Of a DNA stretch of 64,000 nt, positions 44,714 through 52,747 are shown one piece after another. The translations under genes were made by a program, and so were the position numbers. A model generated the notes under the pieces. That model did not search any database and was not told the origin of the DNA. It saw only the letters and a program-made list of their open reading frames with translations. The stretch spans positions 2,309,001 through 2,373,000 of the forward strand of contig NZ_CP110008.1 of assembly GCF_025947285.1 (NCBI RefSeq). The letters run 5' to 3'. The stretch's first letter is position 1. Each line of letters begins with the position of its first letter. Source of the stretch: Flavobacterium sp. N2820. Lineage in GTDB: Bacteria; Bacteroidota; Bacteroidia; Flavobacteriales; Flavobacteriaceae.

Positions 44714-45073
44714 ATGGGAACTATTAAATTACAAAATATCAGAACATTCTCTTATCATGGTTGTTTGATAGAAGAAGGAAAAATTGGGTCAGATTATAGT
44801 GTAGATTTAGAAATTAAAACCGATTTGCGCAAATCTTCTCAAACAGATGAATTGGCTGATACCGTTGATTATGTGTTGTTGAATAAAATTGTAGTGGAAG
44901 AAATGGCGATTCGCTCTAAATTATTAGAACATGTTGCCCAACGCATTATTACCAGATGTTTTGCTGAAATTCCGTCAATTTCTCGAATAAAATTAGCAGT
45001 TTCAAAACTAAATCCGCCAATTGGAGGTGATGTGGAAGCCGTTACTATTGAAATGGAAGAGTTTAGAAATTAA
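44714..45073 (+). CDS. folB: Dihydroneopterin aldolase
   Basis: Folate-pathway enzyme cleaving dihydroneopterin. It has 119 residues, normal length. Key blocks are I-R-T-F-S-Y-H-G-C-L-x-E-E (9-21, with the H-G-x-x-x-E-E motif), D-T-V-D-Y near residue 54, L-L-E-H-V-A near residue 75 and the catalytic-lysine block L-A-V-S-K-L-N-P-P. It is a single gene. Confidence 0.93.
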   Translation: MGTIKLQNIRTFSYHGCLIEEGKIGSDYSVDLEIKTDLRKSSQTDELADTVDYVLLNKIVVEEMAIRSKLLEHVAQRIITRCFAEIPSISRIKLAVSKLNPPIGGDVEAVTIEMEEFRN

Positions 45074-45078
45074 AAAAC

Positions 45079-45153
45079 GTGTCAATCTGAATTTATTTCA
45101 ATTTATAATATCATTATCTAATTTTGAGATGCTCAAACGAGTTCAGCATGACA
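45079..45153. repeat. Interspersed repeat with TGTCA...TGACA ends
   Basis: The left part reads TGTCAATCTGAATTTATTTCA and the right part GAGATGCTCAAACGAGTTCAGCATGACA. The CTGAA...TTCAG arms and TGTCA/TGACA ends match the elements at 59968 and, in part, at 48057. Confidence 0.65.
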
Positions 45154-45165
45154 ATAAAACTTCTT

Positions 45166-47085
45166 TTAATCAATTCTATAAGCTCTTTTCTTATATAAAT
45201 TACTTGAAGCCACAATATGTGCTAAAGCATCTTTTGCTAATTCTTTATTTAGGGTTACAGGAATTAATTCTGTATCGCTTTTTACTTTAAATTGTAGTGG
45301 TTTTGCATTGGGATTTAAAATTACAATATCATCTTCAACTCTAAAAGCGTATGTTTCATGAAACAACATTATGGTTCTTCCTTTAGTTCCTTTTGGTAAT
45401 TTTAGCAAATTTCTTCCTGCCATTGGTGATTTGGTGGTAATTCCAGATAACGCTAAAATAGTTGATGGTATATCCATTTGACTTGCCAAATTATCATAGG
45501 TAATTCCTCTCTCAACATTTGGTGCAATGATTAAAGCAGGAATATGAAATTTGTTCACTGGAACTAAATTTTTACCATACGTTCTGGTATTATGATCGGC
45601 TATGACTACAAAAATAGTGTTTTTGTAATAGGCTTCTTTTTTTGCTAATTCAAAGAATTTACCAATGGAAAAATCGGCATACTTCATGGCGTTATTTACT
45701 GTATTTTTCTTTTTATCGAAAAGTTGAATTCTTCCATCAGGAAACTCAAAAGGCTCATGATTTGAAGTTGAAAACATCAAGGAAAAGAACGATTTATTGC
45801 CTAAACTTTTAAAATATTCATTGGCTTTAACCGCTAAATCTTCATCCGAATATCCCCAAGTTCCTTTCATAGCATGTTTTTTTCCATCGGAATCAAAATC
45901 AGTTTCATCGATAATATTTTTGAAGCCATTTCCATTAAAAAATGAAGCCATATTATCAAAATTTGCCATTCCACCATAAATGAAACTCGTATCATAATTT
46001 TGACGACTAAAAGCATCAGCCAACGTAAAAAATCCTTGTTGTGAACCACTTAATTTTACAATACTTTCAGAAGGGTTGGGTAAAAACCCAGAAGTTACTG
46101 CTTCAATACCTCTTACACTTCGAGTTCCGGTACAATATAATTTGGTAAATAATACACCTTCTTTAGTTAATTCATCAAATTCAGGTGTAAGTTTTAAACC
46201 GTGTAAACTACCAACATATTCTGCTCCTAAACTTTCTTCTAATAGAATAACTACATTATATTTAGGTTGAGTAACTTCAGGCTTTTGAATATGTAAAAAA
46301 GGAACTTCTCCTGGAATAAATTCAGTTACATCCATATATTTTTTTACACGAGTGTACGCTTCTAATTCATCCATTTTACCATACTTTTTAACATCGCCTT
46401 CATTCTTCATTGAATACGCTGCAAAAGCCACAGTATAGAATGAATTTAACCCTAATGAATTTGTCATTTGATCAGAACAAAAAATGGCGTTACTCGCATT
46501 AATTGGGCGTTTTGATGTTAAACTTCCTCTTGAACCAAAGAATAACAAAAAAGCTACTACAGGAAATAAAATTAATTTAGTTTTATAATTACTTTCAATT
46601 GGATTAAATGCCTTTTTTCCAAATTTGAAAGCATAAAACAATGCAACTCCTAATAAAATAGTAGTAATTATCAAAGACGGTAAATAACTTTTAAATAGTG
46701 TTCCAACAACTTCTTTGGGATAAATTAAATAATCTAAAAACAAACGATTAGGACGCGTGTCATATTGATTAATAAAGTCTAATGTTGCTAACTCTGTCAA
46801 TAGAATTAGGAACAAAAAGAAAATGAAATATATATTGAAGAACTTGCTTGTTCTATTTAAAAAACGATTTGGTAAAAAAGTAATAAGAACAAATGGAAGA
46901 AAACTTATATAGCAAAGCAGAATTAAATCAAAACGCAGTCCAATACTAAATAATTGAAAATAATTTTCAGTTTCGATAACTCTTTCGTTAAAGATTGTAA
47001 ATAAAAAAATTCTATTTAATGTTAAAATAAGTAATCCAATTAAAATAAAATTAAAAACAGGCTTTAAATAATAGATTTTTCTCAT
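45166..47085 (-). CDS. LTA synthase family sulfatase (membrane phosphotransferase)
   Basis: A 639-residue protein: five transmembrane segments (about residues 10-195) followed by an alkaline-phosphatase/sulfatase-fold domain outside the membrane. The metal site and nucleophile are visible: E-E-S-L-G-A-E-Y, and the nucleophilic threonine T321 in T-G-T-R-S. D-H-N-T-R-T-Y-G lies later in the domain. In Gram-positive bacteria this fold builds lipoteichoic acid; in Gram-negatives it modifies periplasmic glucans or lipids. The Flavobacterial substrate is unknown. Confidence 0.9.
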   Translation of the reverse strand: MRKIYYLKPVFNFILIGLLILTLNRIFLFTIFNERVIETENYFQLFSIGLRFDLILLCYISFLPFVLITFLPNRFLNRTSKFFNIYFIFFLFLILLTELATLDFINQYDTRPNRLFLDYLIYPKEVVGTLFKSYLPSLIITTILLGVALFYAFKFGKKAFNPIESNYKTKLILFPVVAFLLFFGSRGSLTSKRPINASNAIFCSDQMTNSLGLNSFYTVAFAAYSMKNEGDVKKYGKMDELEAYTRVKKYMDVTEFIPGEVPFLHIQKPEVTQPKYNVVILLEESLGAEYVGSLHGLKLTPEFDELTKEGVLFTKLYCTGTRSVRGIEAVTSGFLPNPSESIVKLSGSQQGFFTLADAFSRQNYDTSFIYGGMANFDNMASFFNGNGFKNIIDETDFDSDGKKHAMKGTWGYSDEDLAVKANEYFKSLGNKSFFSLMFSTSNHEPFEFPDGRIQLFDKKKNTVNNAMKYADFSIGKFFELAKKEAYYKNTIFVVIADHNTRTYGKNLVPVNKFHIPALIIAPNVERGITYDNLASQMDIPSTILALSGITTKSPMAGRNLLKLPKGTKGRTIMLFHETYAFRVEDDIVILNPNAKPLQFKVKSDTELIPVTLNKELAKDALAHIVASSNLYKKRAYRID

Positions 47086-47110
47086 TTTTTATTGTAAATA
47101 TTTAGTGAAT

Positions 47111-47118
47111 CAAAAGTA
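47111..47118 (-). promoter_or_regulatory. -7 promoter box for the sulfatase gene
   Basis: TACTTTTG on the minus strand, 25 bases before the start; a TTTG lies 15 bases upstream. Confidence 0.5.
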
Positions 47119-47168
47119 TTATAATAATATTTACAAATAGAAATTATAGCTTAATATTTACTTAATAT

Positions 47169-47199
47169 TTTGGATAAGTAGAAATAAAATGTAAATTTG
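47169..47199 (+). promoter_or_regulatory. Promoter TTTG-N19-TAAATTTG for tRNA-Cys
   Basis: TTTG (47169-47172), 19-base spacer, TAAATTTG (47192-47199). It is a full match to the Bacteroidetes housekeeping consensus, 17 bases before the mature tRNA. Confidence 0.85.
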
Positions 47200-47216
47200 C
47201 AGTCCGTTCAAGTAAG

Positions 47217-47287
47217 GGCGTCGTGGCCGAGCGGCTAGGCAGCGGTCTGCAAAACCGTCTACTCCGGTTCGAATCCGGACGATGCCT
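47217..47287 (+). tRNA. tRNA-Cys (GCA)
   Basis: All four arms can be drawn. The acceptor stem GGCGTCG/CGATGCC has one G-T pair, the anticodon stem GCGGT/ACCGT has the loop CTGCAAA, and the T arm CCGG-TTCGAAT-CCGG is perfect. The anticodon is GCA, and the discriminator base is T, as expected for cysteine. The CCA end is not encoded. A strong promoter precedes and a terminator follows. The T-arm 3' half and the terminator are repeated about 90 bases downstream. Confidence 0.97.
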
Positions 47288-47289
47288 CT

Positions 47290-47320
47290 AAAACCTTCTA
47301 AGAAATTAGGAGGTTTTTTT
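47290..47320 (+). terminator. tRNA-Cys terminator
   Basis: AAAACCTTCTAA, loop GAAA, TTAGGAGGTTTT then T run, with a single G-T pair. Confidence 0.9.
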
Positions 47321-47357
47321 ATGGAATAATTTTTAGAAAAAATTAATTAAAAGATAT

Positions 47358-47408
47358 TTCGAATCCGGACTAAGTCTATAAAACCTTCTAAGAAACTAGG
47401 GGTTTTTA
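47358..47408 (+). repeat. Second copy of the tRNA-Cys 3' end and terminator (scar)
   Basis: TTCGAATCCGGAC (47358-47370), then after seven diverged bases a TCTATAAAACCTTCTAAGAAACTAGG-type stretch (47375-47400) and T run, repeat the sequence at 47268-47320 with few changes. The 5' two thirds of the tRNA are missing. It overlaps the last codons of the GldM-like gene on the other strand. Confidence 0.85.
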
Positions 47409-48040
47409 TTGGAAAATTTGAAAATAATTGGTCTTATTGATTTATGTAAACCATCACCAAACATATAATTTGTTTTTATATCTCTTATTAAGATAAAATC
47501 ATTTTTCTTAACTTTTTTTAATAGTTCTACAACTTCATCAGTAATAACATTACCCTCAATTGTTATAGTATCAAATCTTGGAATTTTTATAGAAAATTGA
47601 GTAACTTCAAATTTTACATCAAACAAAAGATCAATGTATTTGATACCAATTTTAGCCTCTCTCGTTTCTTCTAAAGTAAAAATTAAATTCCCTTTAGTAC
47701 TATATTCTCCATTTAAAGTTCCGATTGGTGCAGGCAATCCTTTAATTCTAAAAACATGTTCTTCAATAACTTTTGAACCATCAAAATATTCTATTTCAAC
47801 AAATACTGTGGTTTCATTACCAGAACCTGGACGAAGAACATATTTTCCATCCTTTTTTTTGGAAACACCATTGCCATAAATAACATACGATCTAGCATTG
47901 TTAACCGCAATAGAAATAGAATTTTCAACACCACGATAGACTACGTTCATTTTATCTAAAGAAACAACACTTCTTGCAGCTGGAATAGTATCTTGAGCGT
48001 AAATTGATAAAGAAAATAAAAGGAATAAAATGTATTTCAT
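47396..48040 (-). CDS. Stand-alone GldM C-terminal-domain-like protein
   Basis: A 214-residue exported protein (signal peptide ending S-I-Y-A-Q). Mature residues resemble the periplasmic C-terminal module of the gliding/T9SS protein GldM: S-L-D-K-M-N-V-V-Y-R-G-V-E-N-S-I-S-I near residue 28, and later G-L-P-A-P-I-G-T-L-N-G. There is no transmembrane helix or GldM N-terminus, so it is not a full GldM. It may be a paralogue using the same fold in the envelope. Its final codons run through the tRNA-terminator repeat. Confidence 0.78.
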   Translation of the reverse strand: MKYILFLLFSLSIYAQDTIPAARSVVSLDKMNVVYRGVENSISIAVNNARSYVIYGNGVSKKKDGKYVLRPGSGNETTVFVEIEYFDGSKVIEEHVFRIKGLPAPIGTLNGEYSTKGNLIFTLEETREAKIGIKYIDLLFDVKFEVTQFSIKIPRFDTITIEGNVITDEVVELLKKVKKNDFILIRDIKTNYMFGDGLHKSIRPIIFKFSNKNP

Positions 48041-48056
48041 AGGTTTAAAAATTAGA

Positions 48057-48075
48057 TCCTGAAACGAGTTCAGGA
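48057..48075. repeat. Short palindrome TCCTGAA-N5-TTCAGGA
   Basis: Perfect 7-bp arms in the spacer between the GldM-like and LysE-like genes. It shares the CTGAAAC...GTTCAG core with the elements at 45079 and 59968. Confidence 0.6.
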
Positions 48076-48093
48076 TACAAACATTGAAAAATA

Positions 48094-48789
48094 TTATTCA
48101 GAAACTGTTGTATTTGGTAACAACTTATTCGTTATCATTTCTTTTTCTTTTGGGAAGAAACCTTGGAGGATAAAAAACAAACCGAAAATTAAAATTACCA
48201 TACTAATCACTCGTTTGATTTTGTAAATATTTGCTGGAATTAATTTGTGCTTCAATTGTTTTGCTAATAATATTTTTGCAACATCGAAAGCCAAATAAAA
48301 AACTAAAATTGAAGCGAAAAAAACAGAAATTCGTGAAGTATTCATTTCCATTTGAGGTCCGTATGTAATGATTATCATCATCCAAAAACCTAAAACACCA
48401 ATATTGATAAAATTCAATAAAAAACCTTTGAAAAACAAAGCAAAATAATTTTTCTTAGGTATATTATCGTCATCTTGTTCAATTTCTGTTTGTTTTTTGA
48501 AATTTCTTTTGAGTTGAATAAACGAAATTAATCCGTAAGCCAACATGATAATCCCACCAATAACAAAAAGTGTTGGATTATCTTTTAATTGTTCTAAAAG
48601 TTGATTGGTGCTTAAATAAGCTATCAAAATAAAGATAATATCGCTAAAAACAATTCCTAAATCAAAAGTAAAAGCAGCTCTAAAGCCTTTGGTAATACTG
48701 GTTTCAAGTAAAACAAAAAAACCAGGACCAATTGAAAAAGCTAACAAAAGTCCCCAAGGAATTGCGGTAAGTATATCGTGTAAATGCAA
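48094..48789 (-). CDS. LysE family exporter
   Basis: A 231-residue membrane protein with six hydrophobic segments. The N-terminal motif I-P-W-G-L-L-L-A-F-S-I-G-P-G-F-F is the LysE/RhtB glycine-proline signature. It probably exports an amino acid or similar small molecule; the substrate is unknown. A composite palindromic repeat lies immediately upstream. Confidence 0.85.
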   Translation of the reverse strand: MHLHDILTAIPWGLLLAFSIGPGFFVLLETSITKGFRAAFTFDLGIVFSDIIFILIAYLSTNQLLEQLKDNPTLFVIGGIIMLAYGLISFIQLKRNFKKQTEIEQDDDNIPKKNYFALFFKGFLLNFINIGVLGFWMMIIITYGPQMEMNTSRISVFFASILVFYLAFDVAKILLAKQLKHKLIPANIYKIKRVISMVILIFGLFFILQGFFPKEKEMITNKLLPNTTVSE

Positions 48790-48897
48790 ATTTTAGTCTC
48801 AGTCTCGGTTCTCAGTCGCAGTATTGCAACTAAAAATTGTTAATAGTACGAAAATACAAAAAAAAACTGAAAACTGTGACCGAAAACTGTGACTAAC
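48787..48897. repeat. Long composite intergenic repeat (GTCTCAGTCGCAG / CTGTGACCGAAAACTGTGAC)
   Basis: The left arm reads TTAGTCTCAGTCTCGGTTCT and continues CAGTCGCAGT; the right arm contains ACTGAAAACTGTGACC and AAACTGTGACTAA. The arms are imperfect inverses separated by ~45 AT-rich bases, filling the whole gap between the LysE and DUF2807 genes. It resembles the 9775 copy. Confidence 0.7.
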
Positions 48898-48898
48898 T

Positions 48899-49567
48899 TT
48901 ACTTCGCTTGTTCTATCGTTCCTCCAGCTATTTTCTTTTCGTTGATTTGTTTTGGTTTTCCATAGATTATAATTTCACCACCAGCTCTTGTTTTAGCATC
49001 TACTAAATCTGTAGCATGCACGTGAGCCATACCGCCAGCGTTTACCGTAACTACTGTTTGTTCTGTTTTACAATCTTGACCATCATATTTTCCACCAGAA
49101 TTCGATAAAATATCTTGGTTTTTTACTGTTCCTTGGGTGGTTACAATACTTCCTTGTGAAACGCGAACTTGTAATCTATCTGCTTGTAAATTAGTAAGTT
49201 TAATTTCTGAACCTTCTTTACAAATGATATCAAAATTAATCGCAGAAATTTCATCTTTTGAAGAAACTCTACTTCCTTCATTCGCTTCAACAGCTTCTAA
49301 TTTTTTGTAATAAACGGTAGCCGAAACAGCGTCACCACTTAACATTTTTGTCAAAGGCATTCTGATTTTTAATTCGCCATTTTTATTTACCAATTCTACT
49401 TCTTGCGAATTTGCTCCTTTTAAAATAATTTTATTTTCTGATGAAGCTACTAAGTTGACATCAATCTTATCAAATGCAGTTATTTTGGTAAAATCACCAA
49501 CGTTTTTTTCGGTTTGGGCAAAACCTATCGAACTAATTAGTAATAAACTATAAACTATTTTCTTCAT
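48899..49567 (-). CDS. DUF2807 (GIN domain) exported protein
   Basis: A 222-residue protein with signal peptide (ending S-I-G-F-A-Q) and a right-handed beta-helix-like body: repeated short strands with V-N-L-V-A-S-S-E-N-K-I-I-L-K-G near the start and N-A-G-G-M-A-H-V-H-A near the end, typical of the head-GIN/DUF2807 family. Function unknown; members are surface or periplasmic. It is downstream of rnr on the same strand. Confidence 0.88.
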   Translation of the reverse strand: MKKIVYSLLLISSIGFAQTEKNVGDFTKITAFDKIDVNLVASSENKIILKGANSQEVELVNKNGELKIRMPLTKMLSGDAVSATVYYKKLEAVEANEGSRVSSKDEISAINFDIICKEGSEIKLTNLQADRLQVRVSQGSIVTTQGTVKNQDILSNSGGKYDGQDCKTEQTVVTVNAGGMAHVHATDLVDAKTRAGGEIIIYGKPKQINEKKIAGGTIEQAK

Positions 49568-49627
49568 TTTCTTTTTTTTTTTATACCTACAATACTATAA
49601 ATCTTGTAGGAAACTAATCACTTAAAA

Positions 49628-51805
49628 TTACTCTCTCTTTCTTAAATAATGAAAATCCAATTGTTTCTTCACTAAATCGGCGTTTTTTACTTTAACGTAA
49701 ATTTCGTCTCCTAATTGTAAAATGTTTTTAGAAACTTCACCCACTAGAGCATATTGTTTGTCATCAAATGTGTAATAATCATCTCTAATTTCACGAATTC
49801 TAACCATTCCTTCGCATTTGTTTTCAATGATTTCTACATAAATTCCCCATTCGGTTACACCAGAAATTACACCTAAAAACTCTTCATCTTTGTGATCTTG
49901 CATGTATTTTACTTGCATGTATTTCACAGAATCGCGTTCGGCTTGAGCCGCTAAACCTTCCATTTGTGAAGAATGCACACATTTTTCTTCATAATCTTCT
50001 TCACTTACACTTTTTCCGCCGTCTATGTAATGTTGTAACAAACGGTGTGCCATAACATCTGGATAACGACGAATTGGCGAGGTAAAATGACTATAATAAT
50101 CAAAAGCTAATCCGTAGTGACCAATGTTTTCAGTTGAATAAGCCGCCTTACTCATACTTCTAATTGTTAATGTATCAACTAAATTTTGTTCTTTTTTACC
50201 TTGAACTTCTTCTAATAAATTATTTAACGAACTCGAGATGTCTTTTTTAGATCGGAAATTAATTGAATACCCAAACTTAGCAATCACAGCTTGAAGATTG
50301 ATTAATTTATCTTCATTAGGTTCATCGTGAATTCTGTAAATAAAGGTTTTCTTTTGTTTTCCAATGAATTCCGCTACTTTTCTATTTGCTAAAAGCATGA
50401 ATTCTTCAATTAAATGATTGGCATCTTTGCTTTGTTTGAAATAAACTCCAACAGGTTCAGCTGCTTCATTCAAATGAAATTTTACTTCTACTTTATCAAA
50501 TGAAATTGCTCCGGCTGCCATTCTTTTTCTTCGTAGAATTTTAGCTAATTCATCCATTTTTAAAGTGGCTTCAACTATTGGTTTAGGAACACTATATTCT
50601 TTTCCAGTTAATGAAATTTCGGCAGGAATAACGTCTGATTTCGTTTCGATAATATTTTGTGCTTCTTCATACGCAAATCGTTGATCTGAATAGGTTACTG
50701 TTCTACCAAACCATGAATCAACTACTTCCGCTTTATTATTTAATTGAAAAACGGCTGAAAAAGTATATTTTTCTTCATGTGGTCGAAGCGAACAAGCAAA
50801 ATTAGATAATACTTCAGGAAGCATTGGAACTACTCTATCTACCAAATACACCGAAGTTGCTCTATTATAAGCTTCATCATCTAAAATGGTTCCTTCTTGC
50901 AAATAATGTGAAACATCAGCAATATGAACTCCTATTTCATAATTTCCATTCTCTAAGATTTGAAACGATAACGCATCATCAAAATCTTTAGCATCTTTTG
51001 GGTCAATTGTAAATGTTAAAACATCACGCATATCGCGACGTTTTTTAATTTCTTCTTCTGTTATTGAAGTATCTATTTTATTTGCATACGCTTCCACTTC
51101 AATAGGAAAATCATACGGTAAACCATATTCGGCTAAAATTGCATGAATTTCTGTATTGTGTTCTCCTGGTTTTCCTAAAACTTTTATCACAGAACCAAAA
51201 GGAGAATCGGCTTTTTTAGGCCAGTCTTCTAAAGTTACTAAAACAACATCTCCATGTTCAGCATCATTAATTTTATTTTTCGGAATAAAAATATCAGTAT
51301 ACATTTTAGCATTTGCAGTAGTAACAAAAGCAAAATTTTTCTGAATATCAATCACGCCAACAAATTCTGTTTTTTTACGTTCTAAAATTTCTAAAACTTC
51401 TGCTTCTGGCTTACGAGAACTTCTTCGATTATAAATATATGCTTTTACTTTATCGCCATCTAAGGCATGATTTAAATTAATAAAAGGAACAAAAACATCA
51501 TCTTCTAATTCATCACAAACAAAATAGCCATTTTTACGAGAAGTCATATCGATAACTCCTTCATAATATTCTGCTTTGGAAATAATTTGATATTTTCCAA
51601 TTTCAGTTTCATGAATTTTGTCTTGAGCTTTTAAAATTTTTAAATCTCTAATAATTTCGTTGCGGCTTTTCGTATCTGAAAGCTCTAAAACAGCAGCGAT
51701 TTGTTTATAGTTAAAAGATTTAGAAGGTTCTTTTGAAAGTATTTTAAATATTTGTGCAGTAAAATCTTTTGGTTTATTTCCTAATTTTTTTGGTTTCTTA
51801 CTCAT
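49628..51805 (-). CDS. rnr: Ribonuclease R
   Basis: Processive 3'-5' exoribonuclease for structured RNA. It has 725 residues. An N-terminal winged-helix/cold-shock region is followed by the RNB domain (about 230-600) with catalytic aspartates in T-I-D-P-K-D-A-K-D-F-D-D-A-L, and by H-F-T-S-P-I-R-R-Y-P-D. An S1 domain closes it (about 640-720). The length fits RNase R rather than RNase II. It is monocistronic or paired with the DUF2807 gene. Confidence 0.96.
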   Translation of the reverse strand: MSKKPKKLGNKPKDFTAQIFKILSKEPSKSFNYKQIAAVLELSDTKSRNEIIRDLKILKAQDKIHETEIGKYQIISKAEYYEGVIDMTSRKNGYFVCDELEDDVFVPFINLNHALDGDKVKAYIYNRRSSRKPEAEVLEILERKKTEFVGVIDIQKNFAFVTTANAKMYTDIFIPKNKINDAEHGDVVLVTLEDWPKKADSPFGSVIKVLGKPGEHNTEIHAILAEYGLPYDFPIEVEAYANKIDTSITEEEIKKRRDMRDVLTFTIDPKDAKDFDDALSFQILENGNYEIGVHIADVSHYLQEGTILDDEAYNRATSVYLVDRVVPMLPEVLSNFACSLRPHEEKYTFSAVFQLNNKAEVVDSWFGRTVTYSDQRFAYEEAQNIIETKSDVIPAEISLTGKEYSVPKPIVEATLKMDELAKILRRKRMAAGAISFDKVEVKFHLNEAAEPVGVYFKQSKDANHLIEEFMLLANRKVAEFIGKQKKTFIYRIHDEPNEDKLINLQAVIAKFGYSINFRSKKDISSSLNNLLEEVQGKKEQNLVDTLTIRSMSKAAYSTENIGHYGLAFDYYSHFTSPIRRYPDVMAHRLLQHYIDGGKSVSEEDYEEKCVHSSQMEGLAAQAERDSVKYMQVKYMQDHKDEEFLGVISGVTEWGIYVEIIENKCEGMVRIREIRDDYYTFDDKQYALVGEVSKNILQLGDEIYVKVKNADLVKKQLDFHYLRKRE

Positions 51806-51895
51806 TGTATCATTTCTAATTAATGCTGAAAGTTACGAAATAGTAATTAGTTTACTATAATTTGAGCTTAGTTTTAATGAAAAAATAACTTTTCG

Positions 51896-51903
51896 TATAT
51901 TTG
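51896..51903 (+). promoter_or_regulatory. -7 promoter box for the DUF2007 gene
   Basis: TATATTTG, 25 bases before the ATG; a TTTT at the -33 position 19 bases upstream is a near match to TTTG. Confidence 0.55.
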
Positions 51904-51928
51904 TTAACTAACGAAAAATGTAAAAGAC

Positions 51929-52162
51929 ATGAATGATTTTGTAGTAGTAGCGATTTTTAACCATCAACGAGAAACTTTAACTCTAAGAAGTGTTTTGGAG
52001 CGAAAAAAAATTCCATACATAATTCAGGATGAAACTGTAGTTTCGGTTGATCCTTTATCAAGTATGAGTTTAGGAAATATTAGTTTAAAAGTGGATGAAA
52101 ATTACGTAGAGGAAGTTAAAAATATTTTAAAGAAAAAAAAGAAAGATAAATTCATAATCTAA
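51929..52162 (+). CDS. DUF2007 family protein (putative signal-transducing protein)
   Basis: A 77-residue small cytoplasmic protein. It shows the DUF2007 pattern of an N-terminal V-V-A-I-F-N-H-Q-R-E-T, a middle I-P-Y-I-I-Q-D-E, and a Lys-rich C-terminus. The family name of signal-transducing protein is historical; no role is known. It is followed by a terminator and then the AT-rich candidate origin. Confidence 0.82.
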   Translation: MNDFVVVAIFNHQRETLTLRSVLERKKIPYIIQDETVVSVDPLSSMSLGNISLKVDENYVEEVKNILKKKKKDKFII

Positions 52163-52170
52163 TTCAATTT

Positions 52171-52199
52171 AAAGCTGCCAGAAATGAGCAGCTTTTTTT
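52171..52199 (+). terminator. Terminator after the DUF2007 gene
   Basis: AAAGCTGC, 9-base loop, GCAGCTTTTTTT: perfect 8-bp stem with T run. Confidence 0.9.
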
Positions 52200-52747
52200 A
52201 TTTTCTATTTTTTATAATTTCAAAGTTTTCAACATTTATTAAATACAACAAAAAATATTTTTAATTAAATTTAAATTTATGATGGTTATTATAGTGTGTT
52301 AATATGTGGAATAAGTTTTTTTACAGAAGTGATTTTTAAAAGTTATTGTTAGTTATACAAAGAAATTAACAATTTAGTAATCTTCTAATGAATTGAAAAT
52401 TAGTTAAAATTTGAATTATAGAATTAACTTATCAACATCTGTTCATAGTTGGTTTTATAGTTGTTTTGTAAATAACTTCATTTTTGATTTTCTGTTGAAA
52501 ACTAATTTTTTTCTATTGATAACTTTTCTAAAAAATCGTGAAACTAAATTAGGAATTTCAATTACGGTTTTGGATTACAATTTATTTTCATACAACCAAA
52601 AAAAACTTCTAATTTTCTATCCAAAGTTGTTAACATAAGTTGTTAATTTAAAGTTAACTGATTATCAACGATTTATAAAAAAGAATTAACATTTGATAAA
52701 AATCACTGTGGAAAAGTGAATACTTTGTTGATTTTTAATGAAATAGA
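52200..52747. other. AT-rich gene-free region; candidate replication origin (oriC)
   Basis: About 550 bases without a credible gene, visibly richer in A and T than its neighbours. It holds DnaA-box-like 9-mers: TTATCAACA at 52429-52437, TTATCAACG at 52662-52670 and TGTGGAAAA at 52707-52715, plus weaker TGTGGAATA at 52305-52313. GTTAA-type short repeats cluster at 52627-52656. Most genes to the left (from 22.8 kb) run leftward and most to the right run rightward, and three parS sites lie ~18 kb away. An origin is inferred, not shown. Confidence 0.5.

Noticed and set aside
45166..47085. Evidence for lipoteichoic acid synthesis
   Set aside because: The fold is shared by many Gram-negative phosphotransferases and sulfatases; all other genes are Gram-negative Bacteroidetes.
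47358..47408. A second functional tRNA-Cys
   Set aside because: Only the T-arm 3' half and terminator are present; no acceptor 5' strand, D arm or anticodon arm.
49586..49610. Hairpin between rnr and the DUF2807 gene as a terminator
   Set aside because: No T run follows on either strand; on the rnr strand an A run follows instead.
52411..52638. 75-codon open frame in the AT-rich gap
   Set aside because: Composition is F/L/N/K-rich as expected for random AT-rich sequence, it has no domain, and it overlaps DnaA-box-like motifs.
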